Source: Steinernema hermaphroditum (lineage: Eukaryota; Nematoda; Chromadorea; Rhabditida; Steinernematidae). Taken from it: DNA of 64,000 nucleotides. Positions 48,685 through 58,871 of this stretch are shown piece by piece (positions within the stretch are counted from its first letter, which is position 1; each line of letters opens with the position of its first letter). Position numbers and translations under genes: made by a program. The notes under the pieces are model-generated. The model saw only the letters and a program-made list of their open reading frames with translations. It searched no databases and was not told where the DNA came from. The DNA is taken from NCBI GenBank assembly GCA_030435675.1, contig CM059625.1:16058001-16122000 (forward strand), read 5' to 3'.

Positions 48685-49186
48685 AAAAAAATGATCAGAA
48701 AAGCTGGAAATCCCGTCTTAAAGATCGTTCTGGGACCCGGACAAGAGTGCAGGTCAAGTTAGGTTTCTAAGTTTTGAAGGGGAAGTGATGTCCAGAAGCA
48801 CTAAAATGATCTAATTGATATTTCTATGTAATTTCCGACGCTGAAAACGGTGTTTTGTGCAGTTTCATCCTGTTTTCAGGCTACTATCACAAAGAAATCC
48901 CAATGTTTCCTCAAAACGAACCCTATAGCAAGTTTTTAAATTATAAGGTATTACAAGTCTAAGAGTTTTGAAATCCCAGACTAGACAGGGATTCTGCAAA
49001 TCACACGTAAATCCGCTAAATATGAACTGTTAGCATAAATATAACTGTTACTGTCATTTTATGCTTCATAAAGCAGCTGCGTCCGGCGGGCGCTCGCCTT
49101 AAACCTTCCAGCCGATCCGCAGCTATTGAAGGTGCCACGCGGGTTATGGGCCCTTGAAGCTTGGTTGTACGCGTGCGTGACGCGGT

Positions 49187-49272
49187 TTTTTCCTCTTCTC
49201 TTCCCTTCTTCTCTTCTCTTCTCTCTTCTCCCTTCTTCTCTCTTCTCCCTTCTTCTCTCTTCCTCTTCTTGA
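49187..49272 (+). repeat. CT-rich simple repeat
   Basis: About 85 bases of almost pure pyrimidine built from TTCTC and CCTTCTTCTC units. Confidence 0.85.
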
Positions 49273-49587
49273 TCACTGCGTGTGATCCCAAATCGCCCCT
49301 AGCGGCGATGCGTAGTCCCGAGCGACTACTGACTAGCGCGCTCTCTGGCTGCGTAGTCCTTCCTGTCCTACTCTAGGTACAGGGCCAAATGCGGGAATAT
49401 CGACGACGAGGAACCAGCAAGTCGAGATCCCGATATAACCAACCAAGCTGCAATGCGTACACGACAAAGACAGCTAAAACACAACTTTTATCTACACGAT
49501 AAACAACAAGCAAACACTATCACAACAACCCGGTGCCCAGCAGGCGACACGGGTGAACCAGCTGCAAAACTCGGCAGACACGGACCG

Positions 49588-49648
49588 CAGCACGGCACGT
49601 CAGCACGGAACGTCAGCACGGAACGTCAGCACGGAACCAGCACGGCAG
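49588..49648 (+). repeat. Tandem CAGCACGGAACGT repeat
   Basis: Four to five 13-bp units (GTCAGCACGGAAC) in tandem, slightly degenerate at the edges. Confidence 0.75.
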
Positions 49649-50158
49649 CAGCCCGGCGGAAGCACAGCGGAAGCGCTCTTCTCGCGCGCGGGATCCTACT
49701 ACGGTACAGCGAGCGAGCGTTCTGCGTGTTTGAACTCCTTCTGGCGGGAAATGCGTAAGTTCGTCTAGCGAGACGAAAAGCGCGGGAAATCATGCGATCT
49801 CAACTGGGAAACATGCGTCACATGAATAATCCAAATATGGACTGCGTTGATAGACTAGATGCAGGGGGTTTGACCGTGAAACAAGCGTAAAAAGACACGA
49901 AATATGCGAACCTCGCAGCGTTGCTGCGATACTTCATAAGCCAGGAATTCTACCTGTATTTAGGAGGTGTCCCTATTTATATTTCCGCAACGAAATAGTT
50001 GCCTGATCATGTGTAATTATCTAATTTCTATGCACGATGAGAATCAGCAGGAAATTGTTCATCGGATAGAGAAAGCACAAGTGATTAACTAACAGGCGGC
50101 GAGAACGTTGGGCACGTCTCTAGCCGCTGTAAAATCACATCTCTCATTGCACCACGAC

Positions 50159-50269
50159 AAGCGCGCGTAAACTAAAGTTTCACAACCTAGTTAGTACTGC
50201 CCGAATGCAGCACTTATAGGTCCAGAAGAGCCTAAAAAACCGCTAGCACGATAAAACGGCTATCTTACA
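50159..50269 (+). repeat. About 110-bp direct repeat, copy 1
   Basis: It matches 50627-50738 at most positions, sharing for example CACAACCTAGTTAGTACT and GAATGCAGCACTTATAGG. Between the copies, 50302-50331 resembles the 3' flank of the F-box-like gene (48641-48670, GTCATTAATTGTTTAT), so the block may be the eroded 3' end of a lost family member. Confidence 0.75.
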
Positions 50270-50626
50270 CCTGTACACGAGTGAGAGCGTCAGCAGTTTA
50301 TGTCATTAATTGTTTATTTTGTAACTTTAATAGCTGACATGTTTTATGCGTGAAAAATTTATACATGCATTGTGTATTTCACATTTTGAACCTGTACTGC
50401 TTGTCGAATGTTAATACGCGAAACGCCTGGGTTGGCAAACAATACCTAGTACCTAGTACTTCCGACCGATACATGCTTCTTCTTCCGATAGAACTGTACC
50501 GATCGAGCCACGTGGTATAATTCCACTCCAAAGGTTGGACCGCACGTTGTACTAGCAAGAGCGACGGCTTTACACAATTCCACTTACTCCGCAAACTCCC
50601 AAATGTCACCGCTATTGAGTCAATGC

Positions 50627-50738
50627 AAGCGCGCGTAAACTAGAGTTTCACAACCTAGTTAGTACTACCCGAATGCAGCACTTATAGGTCCAGAAGAGCC
50701 CAAGAAGACCGCTAACATAATAAAACGGCTACCTTACA
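50627..50738 (+). repeat. About 110-bp direct repeat, copy 2
   Basis: Second copy of the repeat at 50159-50269, about 468 bp downstream and in the same orientation. Confidence 0.75.
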
Positions 50739-50790
50739 TCGCTAATAGCCAATACAAGCGCAATAGCGTTCAACCGCAACTACACAAAAC

Positions 50791-50850
50791 CAGAGTTGGC
50801 GGGTTCGGGTTTTCGGGTCGGGTACCCGAACCCGAACCCGAAACTATAGA
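50791..50850. mobile_element. Degenerate CCCGAA-rich hAT-MITE remnant
   Basis: CAGAGTTGGCGGGTTCGGG resembles the left end of the MITE at 12299, and GTACCCGAACCCGAACCCGAA resembles its centre. A clean right end and target duplication were not found, so it is probably truncated. Confidence 0.45.
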
Positions 50851-50964
50851 GTGCCTGAACTTTTGGGTTCGGTCGTTCACCGAGTTCTGGTGGTCCGAAA
50901 GTGCTTGCTTTCGATTTTTTCCCCGCATATAACTCCTCCATCCTTCATCAAATCCACAGTCGCC

Positions 50965-51303
50965 ATGTCCTCTCTTCGTCTCTTCGCCGTCCTGTCTGCC
51001 TTTGTCGTCGCCCCGGCACTTGCCGACGACTTCTTCACTTTCGGAGCAGGGCTGTGCGAGCTTTGAGTTTTGAGTTTTGGGGTTTTGAGGCCTTTTTTGG
51101 GTTTTGAGTCTTGAGTTTTGACTTTTTGACAAAATTCGACTCAAAACTCGGTCGCTGACACCGGGAAATCTCCAAAAGCTGCAGTCTCTAGAGTCAATGA
51201 CAGCGTAGAAGTTCACCTGGACGATCAAACCACTGACGATGTGAATTCGGATGGTAGCACCGATGAATCAGAACATGAGGTAGCTTTAGGTGATGAAGAT
51301 TAG
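50965..51303 (+). pseudogene. Secreted-protein gene fragment broken by a TTTTGAG repeat
   Basis: ATG 50965 opens a textbook signal peptide (MSSLRLFAVLSAFVVAPALA) followed by DDFFTFG. The frame then enters about 90 bp beginning CAGGGCTGTGCGAGC and filled with TTTTGAG-like repeats, with a stop at 51064-51066. Beyond it the same frame reopens near 51134 and encodes an acidic tail (e.g. DDVNSDGSTDESEHE) to a stop at 51301-51303. The CAGGGCTGTG start resembles a hAT end, but no matching right end is seen. Joining the two halves into one former gene is inference; the tail may be unrelated. Confidence 0.35.
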
Positions 51304-52166
51304 AAACGCAAAAGGGGAGCATAATTTGTATCTATTCATCACTTTTTCATAAATCGCTTCATAAATCAATAATTTCTCTGCGAGTATTGAATTTGGCAGC
51401 TCGAGTGACATGTCATTCGATGCGCAATTTAATTCTGCACAAGTTCGACGTTGGAATTTCCGAGAAACGCTCTAGATTGCTCGAAAACGACGAAAAAAGA
51501 CAGAGAGTATGAAATCCCCATTGAAAAAATGCGAAAAGAGGCAAAACTACGGTAGTCTGGTGGTCCCGCCACGAGCATCTTGCGGTCCCCAATGCAAAAA
51601 AATATTAGTGGGCGTTACTAGTAATATGTATTAGGTGTCGTATTTTGGTCCTGAACGTATTTGCTTAGAGATATACGTAGACGCCGCATTGGAGCTAGCA
51701 TACCTTTGTCTTCCGTTCTTCCATAAACTAGCGCCATGCGGCGCTACGTTTTACGGGGGTCTGGCTACAGAAGAAAGTGCTACTTTATGCTGACTCCAGC
51801 CTGATGAAGAATTGGAAAATATGTCTACAGGCTCGCTTATGCTCGCCCCGGGAGCTGTTCGCCTCTAAAGGCATCCGGCTTTCCGGCTGAAATGTTCCCA
51901 ATGTTTGGCAAAAAGTGTACACTAACAAAGATTCTGACGAATTTGCACGTTTTTCTGTGCATCTGTGAAAAGCCGGCACAAAATAAGAGTCCAAAAGCAG
52001 AAGACATCAGAAAAATAGAGAAATTAATAAAAAAAGAAAATATTTCAGACGGAAATGAAACGCAAAAATGTTCCAAAACTTAAAATTAACAAGAAATCTG
52101 CAAATATAGCGAAAAATGCAGAGAAAAGGTGAAAATGCAGCTAGCAGTAGGGTATATAGCGGGAAA
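51304..52166. other. No supported gene
   Basis: A plus-strand frame at 51892-52083 ends in a lysine-rich helix-like stretch but has no splice or start support. Nothing else is recognised. Confidence 0.5.
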
Positions 52167-52252
52167 GCATCTGTGGTTGAGGGGTAGTGCTGTTGTACTA
52201 TCAGTCGGATCAGACATGTCAGACGTCTGGGGTTCGACTCCGGTCGGTTGCC
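52167..52252 (+). tRNA. tRNA-like sequence (pseudo-tRNA or SINE head)
   Basis: An exact A-box match (TGGTTGAGGGG, 52174-52184) starts at tRNA position 8, and a B box (GGTTCGACTCC, 52231-52241) sits 22 nt from the 3' end, both in correct register. The acceptor arms GCATCTG and CGGTTGC pair at six of seven positions. The T-stem and D-stem pair poorly and the middle is long (86 nt in all). It is therefore more likely a tRNA-derived pseudogene or the 5' part of a SINE than a working tRNA. No anticodon is assigned. Confidence 0.4.
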
Positions 52253-52982
52253 AAACTTTTCCTCGGGGTTAAAAAAATGTCGCACGCGACATCTGTGAGG
52301 CACTTTATTTTCCGTTCTTCCATAAACAGTTCAGAAGATGGCAGTATTCGAGAAAGACAATTAATGGGCATCAGGGTTCTTTATCGATACCCGTAGTGCC
52401 CTTTTGGCCTCTATCCAATATTGCAAATCAATTCAGAATTCAAGACTTTCTGCTTGCATCAAAGATTTTTCAAGCTTGACCGAAAGTCCCTCGACTTTGG
52501 TCCCCTTCTTTCTTTTGTCGTGCTATCAAGCCCCTTCTCGCTTGCAGTTTTCACTACAGTCCTCTCAAATAATTCCCCCTTCCCCATCACCCAGCGCGGC
52601 CTCTTTTGCTCGCCTACTTAGGGGCAGCACTAGTGCATTGTACGTTCTTCTTACGATTGAATAGTGCCGAACAAAGCTAGGATTGAGAACGGTTTGGCTC
52701 CGTCATTTATGTTATCCACACAGATCGCTACAGACACCTGGCAACCGACAGGAAGCAGCAGACAGACCGTAATTTGAGGCTCTAGAGCCTAATCCCACCG
52801 CACGATCCTACTTGTACTGCTTTAAACATATCCAGCTGCACTCCTGGTGTCTTTCATGCGCTTCCAGTATCTGAACGGAAGTTGCAACACTGTTACAGCG
52901 GACTTTCTCCTCTTTTCAAGACGCGAAGTTGCACACAACGTCATAAGTTTACTTAACACACTTAAACTTCAATTCACACACA
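52253..52982. other. No supported gene
   Basis: Short frames only. It is probably the 3' flank of the small minus-strand gene that ends at 52983. Confidence 0.5.
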
Positions 52983-53470
52983 TTACTTGTCCTTTTTGTC
53001 GGCAAGGCACACGAAAGTTTCAGACATGCTACCTCCGTTTTGGTGCAAATTTCGGGCGTGCTCCTCCTCAGTGAGCTCCTTGGGAGCGGTGATCTTAAGA
53101 ACGTCCATGTCCGTGTCCTCCATCCCGTCACGCGCGGGCTGAAACATACATCGATTAGAAATTTCTCAAAGTGGAAACGCACGTTTCTCGGAGCCGGATT
53201 GAAAATACCCGAGCTCGTTGATGGTCTGTCCGTGTGCTTGTATATCAGAGCTGCTGGGCTTGCATCCTGGTCATTAGCCGTATCACCTCCGGGCGAGTTA
53301 TTGTGACTGCAACGTATTCTCGTTTAAATATTTCCTTAGATAGACTCACTTTGTCTCAGGAGGGTTTGCAGCGGCCTGCCGTTGCGGCACTTCCTTCGCG
53401 CTTGGTTGCGGTTGTCCGCCGGCTTCTTTGACGGCTTTGCATTCTTTTTGCGGCAATTATTTTTCCCCAT
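52983..53470 (-). CDS. Candidate small charged protein, three exons
   Basis: The last two exons are well supported: 53306-53183 and 53138-52983 with a 44-nt intron, frame kept, ending ETFVCLADKKDK and a stop. They encode Asn/Pro/Ser-rich sequence followed by the acidic MEDTDMDVLKITAPKELTEE. The first exon begins MGKNNCRKKNAKPSKKP at ATG 53470, right after a TTTTTCAG acceptor-like site suited to a spliced leader. The strong GTGAGT donor at 53349 would put exon 1 out of frame; a weaker internal GTGCCG donor restores it and gives about 119 residues. A frameshift in exon 1 is the alternative. No known family is recognised. Confidence 0.45.
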
Positions 53471-53717
53471 CTGAAACATTTTTCAGTAAGAAACCGAATT
53501 AACACGCACGACAAGGTTGTAAAAAACAGGAGGAGAGCACAAGATAGCCATGAAGCCGAAACCGCGATAAAAGAATACATATACAAGTAGACAAGTAGAA
53601 AACAAGCGAATTATCCGCCAATAGTCCACCAAGAAAGGCGAAAAGTGTCTAGCATGATAAGTTAAACGCGCTCGGAACTGTAACAAGACGAAATTGTTTG
53701 AATCCGCATACGTCGAA

Positions 53718-54620
53718 TCAACACCACTTCCGTTTATGATTGAGAAGTCCATCGGACTTCAAACAATCAGCAGGTGATCTGGAAGCTACTGCTGCTAAAA
53801 CAATCTGTATAGTTTCTTCAGCAAGTTGTGCGCAAATTTGCGCCTGCTTTGACCTAAAAAGAAAAGTAAAGTTGAGTGCCTGAAGGACGATAGAAAACGA
53901 TACCTCTTTCTGCAAATCGTATTTCCGCCGATATACATCAGTGAAGCCAACCGCTACAAGGCCAAACTGTTAGACAAATTAAAAAAACCAATACAATCTC
54001 TAAACGTCCTTAGCCAGGCGGAAGCATGCTGTCCGATCTCTAATAGTGATCGGTGATCTGGATTGAAGCGATTACTGCAACAAACATGGATCTTAAAATT
54101 CACATTCACATTCACAATACAATTCAAGTTCGCAGAGCCATCACAGTGGCGCCAATGAATTCGTCCCGCCACTGCAAATCTTCTAAAGCACATTCGTTTA
54201 GGGTATAAGCGAGTGACACAGGGAACGTACAGGCCATGAAAAGCGAAGTTCGTAAGCTTAACAATGCTGCTCTTGAAAGCAAGCAAATCTGAAGCGAATC
54301 GTTGATTATGCAGTGATTGCAGACCAAACGCACTGTTCAAGATTAGTTTTACGCATGTTGCAGCACATTTTTTCGATGATCTGCGGGACCAATATCGTTG
54401 AACATGGCGCCAGCGAAGTTCCGCCTGCTGAGTCGGTATATGAGTCGACCGACTCGAGCAAAAACAGTTATTTCTGAGAGGCTCACAACAAATCGAGCTT
54501 GAGCAAAATCTGAAAAACACAAAACGTAAGATGATGTGAAAGCGGTCATGCAATAACAGAGCTGTTCGCGAAAATGCGCTGAAATCACACTGCAGCTGAC
54601 TTACAAGGGCTTGAAAAGTG
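53718..54620 (-). CDS. Candidate multi-exon gene, structure unresolved
   Basis: Several reverse-strand blocks look coding. Block 1 follows a GTGTTTTTCAG acceptor near 54511 and ends at a GTAAAA donor near 54353, encoding e.g. ARFVVSLSEITVFARVGRL and FAGAMFNDIGPADHRKN. Block 2 lies near 54065-53990 (LLEIGQHASAWLRTF). Block 3 near 53960-53903 encodes AVGFTDVYRRKYDLQKE; a 60-nt intron then joins a final exon ending LLNHKRKWC at 53718. Links between blocks 1, 2 and 3 do not give one unambiguous frame. No domain is recognised. The blocks may be two genes or a decaying one. Confidence 0.3.
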
Positions 54621-55379
54621 AGCACTTAAAGCAAACCGATTTTATGAAGCTTCAATTTATGAATTGAGACCGAATTTTACAATGGAGGCGAATCTTAATA
54701 CAGATTTTGCTCCCTTCATTTTCGTGCTTTCATAAAGCCATCTGAAATGAACGAAACCCCTTCAATTCAGAATTCGGCCCCAGAACGGCGGCTTTGACGA
54801 AAAGTTAACTTAGAAAAGCCGTAAACTCAATACGCAATCACTAGACTAAAACACCAGAAACGCAAACATGCAAACACGCGAATGAAACGCCCGAGCGAGA
54901 GCGAATATTAGACGTGCCCGTATTTCGCGCTGAGTTACTGTACAATGTCATCGCGTCGGGACCCAAATCGTTTACGCTCGAGGGCCTGCGGAAACATTTG
55001 ACTCTTGGAACGTCTTTTGCCTCTAGACCATTGACAAACGATCGAAATTTGTGAGAAAAGAATGGTCTTAGTTTCTTCATTTGAAATACGACGATATTCT
55101 CCTGAGAGCTTGATGTGGACAGACTCTTAATTTCCAACTTACGCTCCCCATCACCGTACATTGCGAAATGCCACTGTGTCTATGACAGAAACAGATTAAA
55201 ATCGGAAGTTGAATTTTCGATTTCTAAATTCGGCAGCAGGTGGTTAAAAATGTGCGTCTTTCGAGTGTCCATATGCGCCCACAGAGAAATTTGAAAGTTG
55301 AATCTGCTGCTTACGGTTTGAAAGTTGAAGTCACTCAAGTCAAGTCACTTAGAGTCACTGACAACAAAAAATCGTAAGT
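54621..55379. other. Mostly non-coding, possible minus-strand exon
   Basis: A reverse-strand frame at 54841-55161 is open for 106 codons. It contains a strong GGGAGC/GTAAGT donor near its start, so most of the frame may be intron. Nothing is certain. Confidence 0.4.
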
Positions 55380-55651
55380 TCACTTATTTGCAAGCTGAAC
55401 AAATGTGAAATGTCTGCTTTTGTGTGCCACATTATTCACCAGAGCTTCAAACACATTCTGTAAGATGCGAAATGACGCACACGTGCGTTGCTCGCTTGGT
55501 CTTGTGCTCACCGCTATCGCAAAATCATCACTGTTGTGTGAAATAGCCTGTGAACCTAACTTTTCTTTTGACTCGCATAGTTCTATGCCTCTTTGTAAAC
55601 AGAATCGACTGCCAATGTTTGCAAAGATCATCAAGATAATTCTTCCGCCTA
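55380..55651 (-). CDS. Candidate gene 3' end, two exons, unknown family
   Basis: Exons 55651-55512 and 55457-55380 are separated by a 54-nt intron (GTGAGC donor, TTACAG acceptor, phase 0). The terminal exon is 25 codons plus stop (NVFEALVNNVAHKSRHFTF...). A paralogous terminal exon of identical length, with its own acceptor in the same place, lies at 60118-60195 and shares 13 of 25 residues, which argues for real coding. The upstream exon encodes IFANIGSRFCLQRGIELC and SDDFAIA. Anything further 5' is cut off by Tc3-like element C, inserted at 55795. Function unknown. Confidence 0.45.
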
Positions 55652-56087
55652 CTGTAAAATCCCGATAACAAGTGTATTCCCCGGCGATTGTTCGGCATTC
55701 ACTGAACTACATATTATCAGTCAATCTGTGTATCTTTCCTTTACATCGCCCACAGTTCAACAAGGGAGGTTAGGGTTCTGAGTCAGAAGTTATACACTGC
55801 AGCGCAAAGCTATAGGGTCACCCCGGTGTGTTTCTGGCTCTGTCACTTTCCGCAGCTTCCCGGAGAAACCGGCATGCGCATGTGGTAGACCGTCCACGGA
55901 AACGCAGGGAATGCCACTTTCCCCGGAAACATATGCACACATTGGGGGGCTACGGCAGGTAGAACTTTCCAGTGTACCGTTTTACCTGTGCAAAATTATA
56001 GGGTCACTTCCGTATTTCGCGTGAATTTCGCTATTTTCCTCGCGTTTTTTTGCCTGTTTTCTTTTAATTGACTTCTATTCAGATGTT

Positions 56088-56345
56088 TATCAACTGTGCC
56101 GCGCGGAACGAAACTCCCGGGAGAGGAAAAGGCGGCAATTTCGGCGCTTTACAAGACCACCTCCTCGATTCATCGGATCGGCTCCGAAGTCCACCGAAAC
56201 CAGCACGTGGAGTGCCAATTCTTGCTTCTAGTAAACGTGTAGGGCTCTGTAATAGGGAAGTCGCGCTCGCCGGTCGTAGCTGCGCGCGAGAAGCACTTGA
56301 TAGCGTGCATTGGTTCCATGTCTACGATAGATTGTAAGAGGTTCG
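56088..56345 (+). pseudogene. Decayed Tc3-like transposase N-terminus, left arm of C
   Basis: The homologue of the element-B frame begins as PRGTK with the initiator lost (GTG) and has an in-frame TAG where B reads VYGSAL. It is recognisable through ASEVDRN-like and STIDCK-like blocks. Non-functional. Confidence 0.6.
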
Positions 56346-56444
56346 TGGAGAATTCTGCAGAATTTGCAGTTGAATTGCTGTCGAAGTGCAATGAATCAGG
56401 TGTGGAATGCACGCTGGAACAATGGATGATCGAATGCGCCGTGT

Positions 56445-56570
56445 TTGACCGCCGCCCAGAAGATGAATCGTTTGGACTACGCCAGAAACAATCTGAGTCG
56501 AGTCTGGACACAGGTATGCAAATGTGAACTGATGAATGATCTTGATTTTTTCATTTTCAGGTATTTGTTT
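56445..56570 (+). pseudogene. Central transposase fragment of element C, with intron
   Basis: It encodes RLDYARNNLSRVWTQV and then a GTATGCAAATG donor at 56514, with a TTTTCAG acceptor near 56561. It is the counterpart of 1625-1720 in element B. The continuation (VFVSDPN-like) is quickly lost. Confidence 0.5.
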
Positions 56571-56749
56571 CGGATCCGAACAGATGATACAGCGCTTTCT
56601 GGACGGAAGAATACATTTCGGAGTGTTTGGAACGAGAAGAACGTCCATTCTGCGGAGGAAACTTCAGCTGTGGAAGCTTACCGATTTGGATCGCGTTCAG
56701 TTCGTTTGGGAAGCTCTGAAGCGCTCCCGTTTCAACGCAAATCGGTTCA

Positions 56750-57165
56750 AATGATTATCAAAACGTGCTGCGTGACCACTGACTTCCGCTTAGCACCCGA
56801 TTCATTGCACTTTGACAGCAATTCAACTGCAAATTCTGCAGAATTCTCCAGACTCGACTCAGATTGTTTCTGGCGTAGTCCAAACGATTCATCTTCTGGG
56901 CGGCGGTCAAACACGGCGCATTCGATCATCCATTGTTCCAGCGTGCATTCCACACCTGATTCATTGCACTTCGACAGCAATTCAACTGCAAATTCTACAG
57001 AATTCTTCACGAACTTCTTCCAATCTATCGTAGACATGGAACCAATGCACGCTATCAAGTGCTTCTCGCGCGCAGCTACGACCGGCGAGCGCGACTTCCC
57101 TATTACAGAGCCCTACACGTTCACTAGAAACAAGAATTGGCACTCCACGTGCTGGTTTCGGTGAA
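56750..57165 (-). pseudogene. Decayed transposase N-terminus, right arm of C
   Basis: This is the reverse-strand counterpart of 56088-56520. It includes CTLEQWMIECAVFDRRPE and two copies of a FAVELLSKCNESG segment, showing internal duplication. Confidence 0.5.
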
Positions 57166-57562
57166 CTTCGGAATCGATCCGGTGAATCGAGGAGGCGGTC
57201 TTGTAAACCGCTGAAATTGCCGCCTTTTCCTCTCCCGGGAGCTTCGTTCCGCGCGGCACGGTTGATAAACATCTGAATAGAAGTCAATTAAATGACAACA
57301 GGCAAAAAAACGCGAGGAAAATAGCGAAATTCACGCGAAATACGGAAGTGACCCTATAATTTTGCACAGGTAAAACGGTACACTGGAAAGTTCTACCTGC
57401 CGTAGCCCCCCAATGTGTGCATATGTTTCCGGGGAAAGTGGCATTCCCTGCGTTTCCGTGGACGGTCTACCACATGCGCATGCCGGTTTCTCCGGGAAGC
57501 TGCGGAAAGTGACAGAGCCAGAAACACACAGGGGTGACCCTATAGCTTTGCTCTGCAGTGTA

Positions 57563-57720
57563 TGTGTATTAATCTGTTTCAAAAAGACGACATATTTCAA
57601 GGATATTCCAGCCAATGCACACAAAAGAACTTCAACGTCTAAGGGACTCCATCCGCCGCTGAGAATTTTAACCCTTTTGCGATAGATTAGATTTGCGTCC
57701 AACACTTTACCGACTGCGCT
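57563..57720 (-). pseudogene. Possible exon interrupted by element C
   Basis: On the minus strand a protein-like frame (e.g. LSGGWSPLDVEVLLCALAG and SLKYVVFLKQI) runs straight into the element's terminal repeat at 57560. It could be part of a gene split by the insertion, perhaps the 5' part of the gene whose end is at 55380. No splice or start evidence is decisive. Confidence 0.2.
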
Positions 57721-57879
57721 TTCTCATAAACAAGCGCATCCAAGCTATGATTATACTGTCTATGATTATATTCTCTCTTTATATCATGTCTTTTTACGAC
57801 CTATTTCAAGGATACCCCAGCCAAAATAGTGGCCCGCGCTCGCCTCTGTCGTTTAACGCCTGTATTATGTGTGCTGCAG

Positions 57880-58010
57880 ATCTATAAAAATGAACTGCTT
57901 CATTGCAAGGATAAGATCACATCGTTGACAGTTGATCTTCTTCAGGATTTCGCTGGAGACGGTATCCGAGCACAGTACTCAGCGGTCGCGTCAGTGTGCG
58001 AGAGCATAGG
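57880..58010 (+). CDS. Candidate internal exon
   Basis: Bounded by a GTGCTGCAG acceptor and a GTGAGC donor, the 131-nt exon encodes IYKNELLHCKDKITSLTVDL and GDGIRAQYSAVASVCESIG. Composition is good but partner exons were not found. A short direct repeat (TTTCAAGGATA..CCAGCCAA) lies upstream at 57597 and 57804. Confidence 0.3.
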
Positions 58011-58124
58011 GTGAGCGAAATGGCTGAATTCTGTCGAGGCGCGATGTTCTGACACAACGGATGAAGCTGTTTCATGTTAGTCATCAAAGAACGGGTGATT
58101 CTGCTGCCGTTCCCGACGTATTGC

Positions 58125-58526
58125 TCATTGAAAGGTATTAACAAGACGGGAATCCAAAGAAATTAGTTTCTGCACCTCACACTTGCGATATGTGAAATAT
58201 AAAATGACATTTGAAATCTCTGCCAGAGGGCAGATCCATCTTAATGCGTAGATTTCAATGAATGGTTCATCATGATGGCAGTAGCGATAATGTCTGTATG
58301 CGTTCCACACGCTCCTCACCTTCCACAGTGTTGGGGAAGTGCGAACAGATCCCACTACTTGTCTAGTGTCTCTGCTACCGATCCTCATGTACGGTTGCAT
58401 TTGACCGCATATTATCAAAGCTCGATTCGTAGCACTCTTTAATGGAACGAAGGGTCCGAAGGTCACTGAACACCGGCCAACCAGAAAGGTCAGAATAGCA
58501 AAGCTGACGACCGCTCGTTGAGTCAT
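58125..58526 (-). CDS. Candidate small secreted protein
   Basis: The frame starts with a likely signal peptide (MTQRAVVSFAILTFLVGRC) and is open for 133 codons. Internal GT donors (e.g. after SPTLWK) suggest it is really two or more exons. The size and N-terminus recall nematode transthyretin-like proteins, but the diagnostic motifs are not clear, so no family is assigned. Confidence 0.3.
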   Translation of the reverse strand: MTQRAVVSFAILTFLVGRCSVTFGPFVPLKSATNRALIICGQMQPYMRIGSRDTRQVVGSVRTSPTLWKVRSVWNAYRHYRYCHHDEPFIEIYALRWICPLAEISNVILYFTYRKCEVQKLISLDSRLVNTFQ

Positions 58527-58871
58527 AACTGAAATTTTTGCACGACAAGTGTGTTCATTTTAATAGGTGACCGAGGATCGAGCGCCAACCGACACGTCTC
58601 TTTTTAGAACTAGACGAGCGGAACCGCCTTCCAATGCGAATCCCTGAGTCGAATTGTTCTCACTGTTTGCCGACGTTTTTGCAAGACAAACGCATAAAAC
58701 TGTGCTTGCGCCAGCAATTTACTTTGTAACGATATAAAGAGGGAGCTCTGCGTAGGAATAAACGTGGAGTGTGAAAGCACCTAATGCGATGCACCATCGC
58801 ACTGCGCGTTGAAATGTCGGCGCAGTTTAGGCCATTTAAGCGGCGATTCGAGCACGGACCGCCACAGAACT

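Larger units (their letters stand above)
48690..50158. other. Repeat-rich intergenic DNA
   Basis: No supported gene. It contains a pyrimidine tract at 49187-49272 (CTTCTCTTC units) and a CAGCACGGAACGT tandem repeat at 49588-49648. Open frames across these tracts are products of the repeats. Confidence 0.6.
55795..57560. mobile_element. Tc3-like foldback element C, 1766 bp, complete ends
   Basis: The terminal motif CACTGCAGCGCAAAGC is at the left end and a near-identical inverted copy (one change) at the right, flanked by TA (55793-55794 and 57561-57562). The arms are long inverted repeats carrying TATAGGGTCAC twice each. It belongs to the same subfamily as element A and is more decayed than B: the N-terminal frames contain stops. 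The centre is rearranged: the segment around RLDYARNNLSRVW (56458) is followed by inverted and direct partial copies, with CTGATTCATTGCACTT-type repeats at about 56801 and 56960. No catalytic domain is present. Confidence 0.9.

Noticed and set aside
58125..58526. Firm transthyretin-like protein call
   Set aside because: Signal peptide and size fit, but the conserved strand and Cys motifs could not be placed.
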